Origin: Candidatus Njordarchaeota archaeon
GTDB taxonomy: Archaea; Asgardarchaeota; Njordarchaeia; Njordarchaeales; Njordarchaeaceae
DNA length: 6,469 bases
Direction of reading: 5' to 3'
NCBI GenBank assembly: GCA_029856625.1
Contig: JAHKLG010000078.1
Span: 1 to 6,469, forward strand
Shown here: in pieces, positions 5,598 through 6,469 of the stretch
Layout: each line of letters opens with the position of its first letter
How positions within the stretch are numbered: position 1 is the stretch's first letter
The notes under the pieces: generated by a model
The model's input: the letters and a program-made list of their open reading frames with translations, nothing else
Told to the model about the DNA's origin: nothing
Database searches by the model: none
Translations under genes and position numbers: made by a program

Positions 5598-6413
5598 TTA
5601 TGGTGATTGCTTTTTCTTAACAATGTAAGTATATTTCATTAGGACTCCTTCTAATTCGCCAGTAATTATCCAGTGATTCACCATAGCGAGGAGAAGATAA
5701 GGTGGTATATCGTACTGTCTGGCAAAATCTCTAAGATCGATCGAAGCTCCTTCTGGGAATTCCTCTCTTAGTCTAGTCTTTATAGCATCTACAGCAGTAG
5801 CATTGAGTAGGAATTCCCTTCCTTTCCTCGCCATCCCTCTTAATGCGAACCCTATGAGTAGATAACCGATTATAGGTACGAAAAGGTATACTAATGAGCC
5901 TATTTGAATAAAGTCAGACTTATTAAGGTCACCAAACCTCCAGAAAGCTATCGTTATTAAAATATGACCTATTAAAGCTAGTATTCCACTACCCAAAAAT
6001 CCAAAAATAATCAAGCCAATTGCTAGATAGATTACTCCTCCAGCTCCTCCACTAACTGTAGAAGAAGTGCTTGAATATGATAATAGGGTCAATACGGTTA
6101 CCATCATAAACAATACAATTCCGATGATTGCCAACAAAGGTCCTGTTGAGAAAAATCCTTCGCCCGATACACGTTCTAATTTCCTTGTTTTTATTAGTGC
6201 AACTATTTCAAAAAGCCAAGCCACCAATTCTAAAACTAAGCCCAATAACATTGTACCTAGTACGGAGACGGTAGAAATACCTCCTCTACCTATCATTGGT
6301 ATAAGTGAAAAAGGGGAAGACAACAGTAGTAATATGCCAGAAACAATGTACCAAGTTCCGACATCCCATACTATATCATTATATTCTCCTGGCATAAAAA
6401 AGATGGATTCCAT
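5598..6413 (-). CDS. Five-helix membrane protein with C-terminal winged-helix-like domain
   Basis: This is a 271-residue protein. Five hydrophobic segments lie at about 20-41, 50-74, 90-112, 126-157 and 168-191. They are rich in Gly, Ile and Leu, with a Ser/Thr/Gly-rich loop (113-126, SYSSTSSTVSGGAGG) between helices 3 and 4. A basic stretch (RGMARKGRE, 192-200) follows helix 5. Residues about 203-266 form a soluble tail patterned like a winged helix: an acidic/basic helix (AVDAIKTRLREEF), then IDLRDFARQYDIPPYLLLAMVNHWIITGELEG as helix-turn-helix, then a strand ending in basic residues. The short loop and Gly-rich helices recall archaeal DUF973-type membrane proteins, but I cannot confirm this. 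A membrane-tethered regulator or docking protein is possible. ATG 6413 is the first start after an in-frame TGA and has GGAGG upstream. It is the first gene of the operon with the asparagine-synthase-like gene. Confidence 0.75.
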   Translation of the reverse strand: MESIFFMPGEYNDIVWDVGTWYIVSGILLLLSSPFSLIPMIGRGGISTVSVLGTMLLGLVLELVAWLFEIVALIKTRKLERVSGEGFFSTGPLLAIIGIVLFMMVTVLTLLSYSSTSSTVSGGAGGVIYLAIGLIIFGFLGSGILALIGHILITIAFWRFGDLNKSDFIQIGSLVYLFVPIIGYLLIGFALRGMARKGREFLLNATAVDAIKTRLREEFPEGASIDLRDFARQYDIPPYLLLAMVNHWIITGELEGVLMKYTYIVKKKQSP

Positions 6414-6423
6414 ACTTATTCAT

Positions 6424-6428
6424 CCTCC
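6424..6428 (-). promoter_or_regulatory. Shine-Dalgarno GGAGG of the membrane/winged-helix gene
   Basis: Minus-strand GGAGG lies ten bases before ATG 6413, a rather long spacing. An in-frame TGA (6422-6420) between the site and the ATG rules out an earlier start. An ATG overlapping the site (6423-6421) is out of frame and opens only a 14-codon frame. The site argues against a leaderless transcript for this gene. Confidence 0.6.
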
Positions 6429-6434
6429 GAATCC

Positions 6435-6469
6435 TTTTAAACGAATATATGTGATAAACGCGTTTAAAA
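6435..6469. repeat. Inverted repeat with inner palindrome in the promoter of the minus-strand operon
   Basis: TTTTAAACG (6435-6443) and CGTTTAAAA (6461-6469) are exact 9-bp inverted arms with a 17-base spacer. The right arm overlaps a perfect 12-bp palindrome TAAACGCGTTTA (6455-6466). Each arm contains TTTAAA, a self-complementary TATA-type core, so each could work in either direction. The element lies directly upstream of the minus-strand operon and could hold its operator. The right arm ends at the window edge, so its true extent is unknown. Confidence 0.45.
6463..6469 (-). promoter_or_regulatory. TATA-box candidate for the minus-strand operon
   Basis: Minus-strand TTTTAAA occupies the last seven bases of the window. 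A start about 25-30 bases downstream, near 6440, would give a leader of roughly 27 bases that includes the GGAGG at 6428-6424. The closer TTTAAAA (6441-6435) would start transcription at the ATG itself and exclude the ribosome site, so the outer box is preferred. The recognition element upstream of the box lies outside the window. Confidence 0.4.

Overview
The window looks like a piece of a thermophilic archaeal chromosome, most likely from the Thermoproteota (Crenarchaeota) or a close relative. The genome is AT-rich and arginine is coded largely by AGA/AGG. Ribosome-binding sites match the archaeal anti-Shine-Dalgarno sequence (GGAGG, GGTGG), promoters are TTTAAA-type TATA boxes, and gene ends carry T-runs instead of hairpins. 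One small protein matches the archaeal DUF2116 zinc-ribbon pattern. No lineage can be fixed from the sequence alone. There are no tRNA, rRNA, CRISPR, insertion sequence or phage genes.

Layout. Bases 1-220 are an AT-rich non-coding lead-in with an 8-bp inverted repeat and a TATA-box promoter. Bases 221-1729 (+) encode a polytopic transporter related to Nramp in which the canonical metal-binding motifs are replaced. Two T-rich tracts follow. Then comes a tight two-gene unit (+): a 71-aa zinc-ribbon protein with one membrane segment (1847-2062) and a 161-aa four-helix membrane protein (2073-2558). A TATA-like box across the end of the second gene may start transcription of 2600-4093 (+), a 497-aa all-helical protein I do not recognise. 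This ends 18 bases from the end of a convergent minus-strand operon. Read in its own direction, that operon is a 271-aa five-helix membrane protein with a cytoplasmic winged-helix-like tail (6413-5598), followed 31 bases later by an asparagine-synthase-family protein (5566-4112). At the right edge, the operon's promoter region holds a 9-bp inverted repeat and a 12-bp palindrome.

How the genes relate. Only two links are supported by spacing: the zinc-ribbon/membrane-protein pair, and the membrane-protein/asparagine-synthase-like pair. I see no pathway joining all six genes. The most interesting content is biochemical. The two proteins of recognisable family keep their fold motifs but have lost the residues that define the textbook substrate: the Nramp-like protein at its metal site, and the asparagine-synthase-like protein at its glutamine pocket and at one synthetase residue. 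Both deserve a different functional label from the default annotation. The long start of the asparagine-synthase-like frame also appears wrong: a TTG start at 5566 restores the N-terminal catalytic cysteine.
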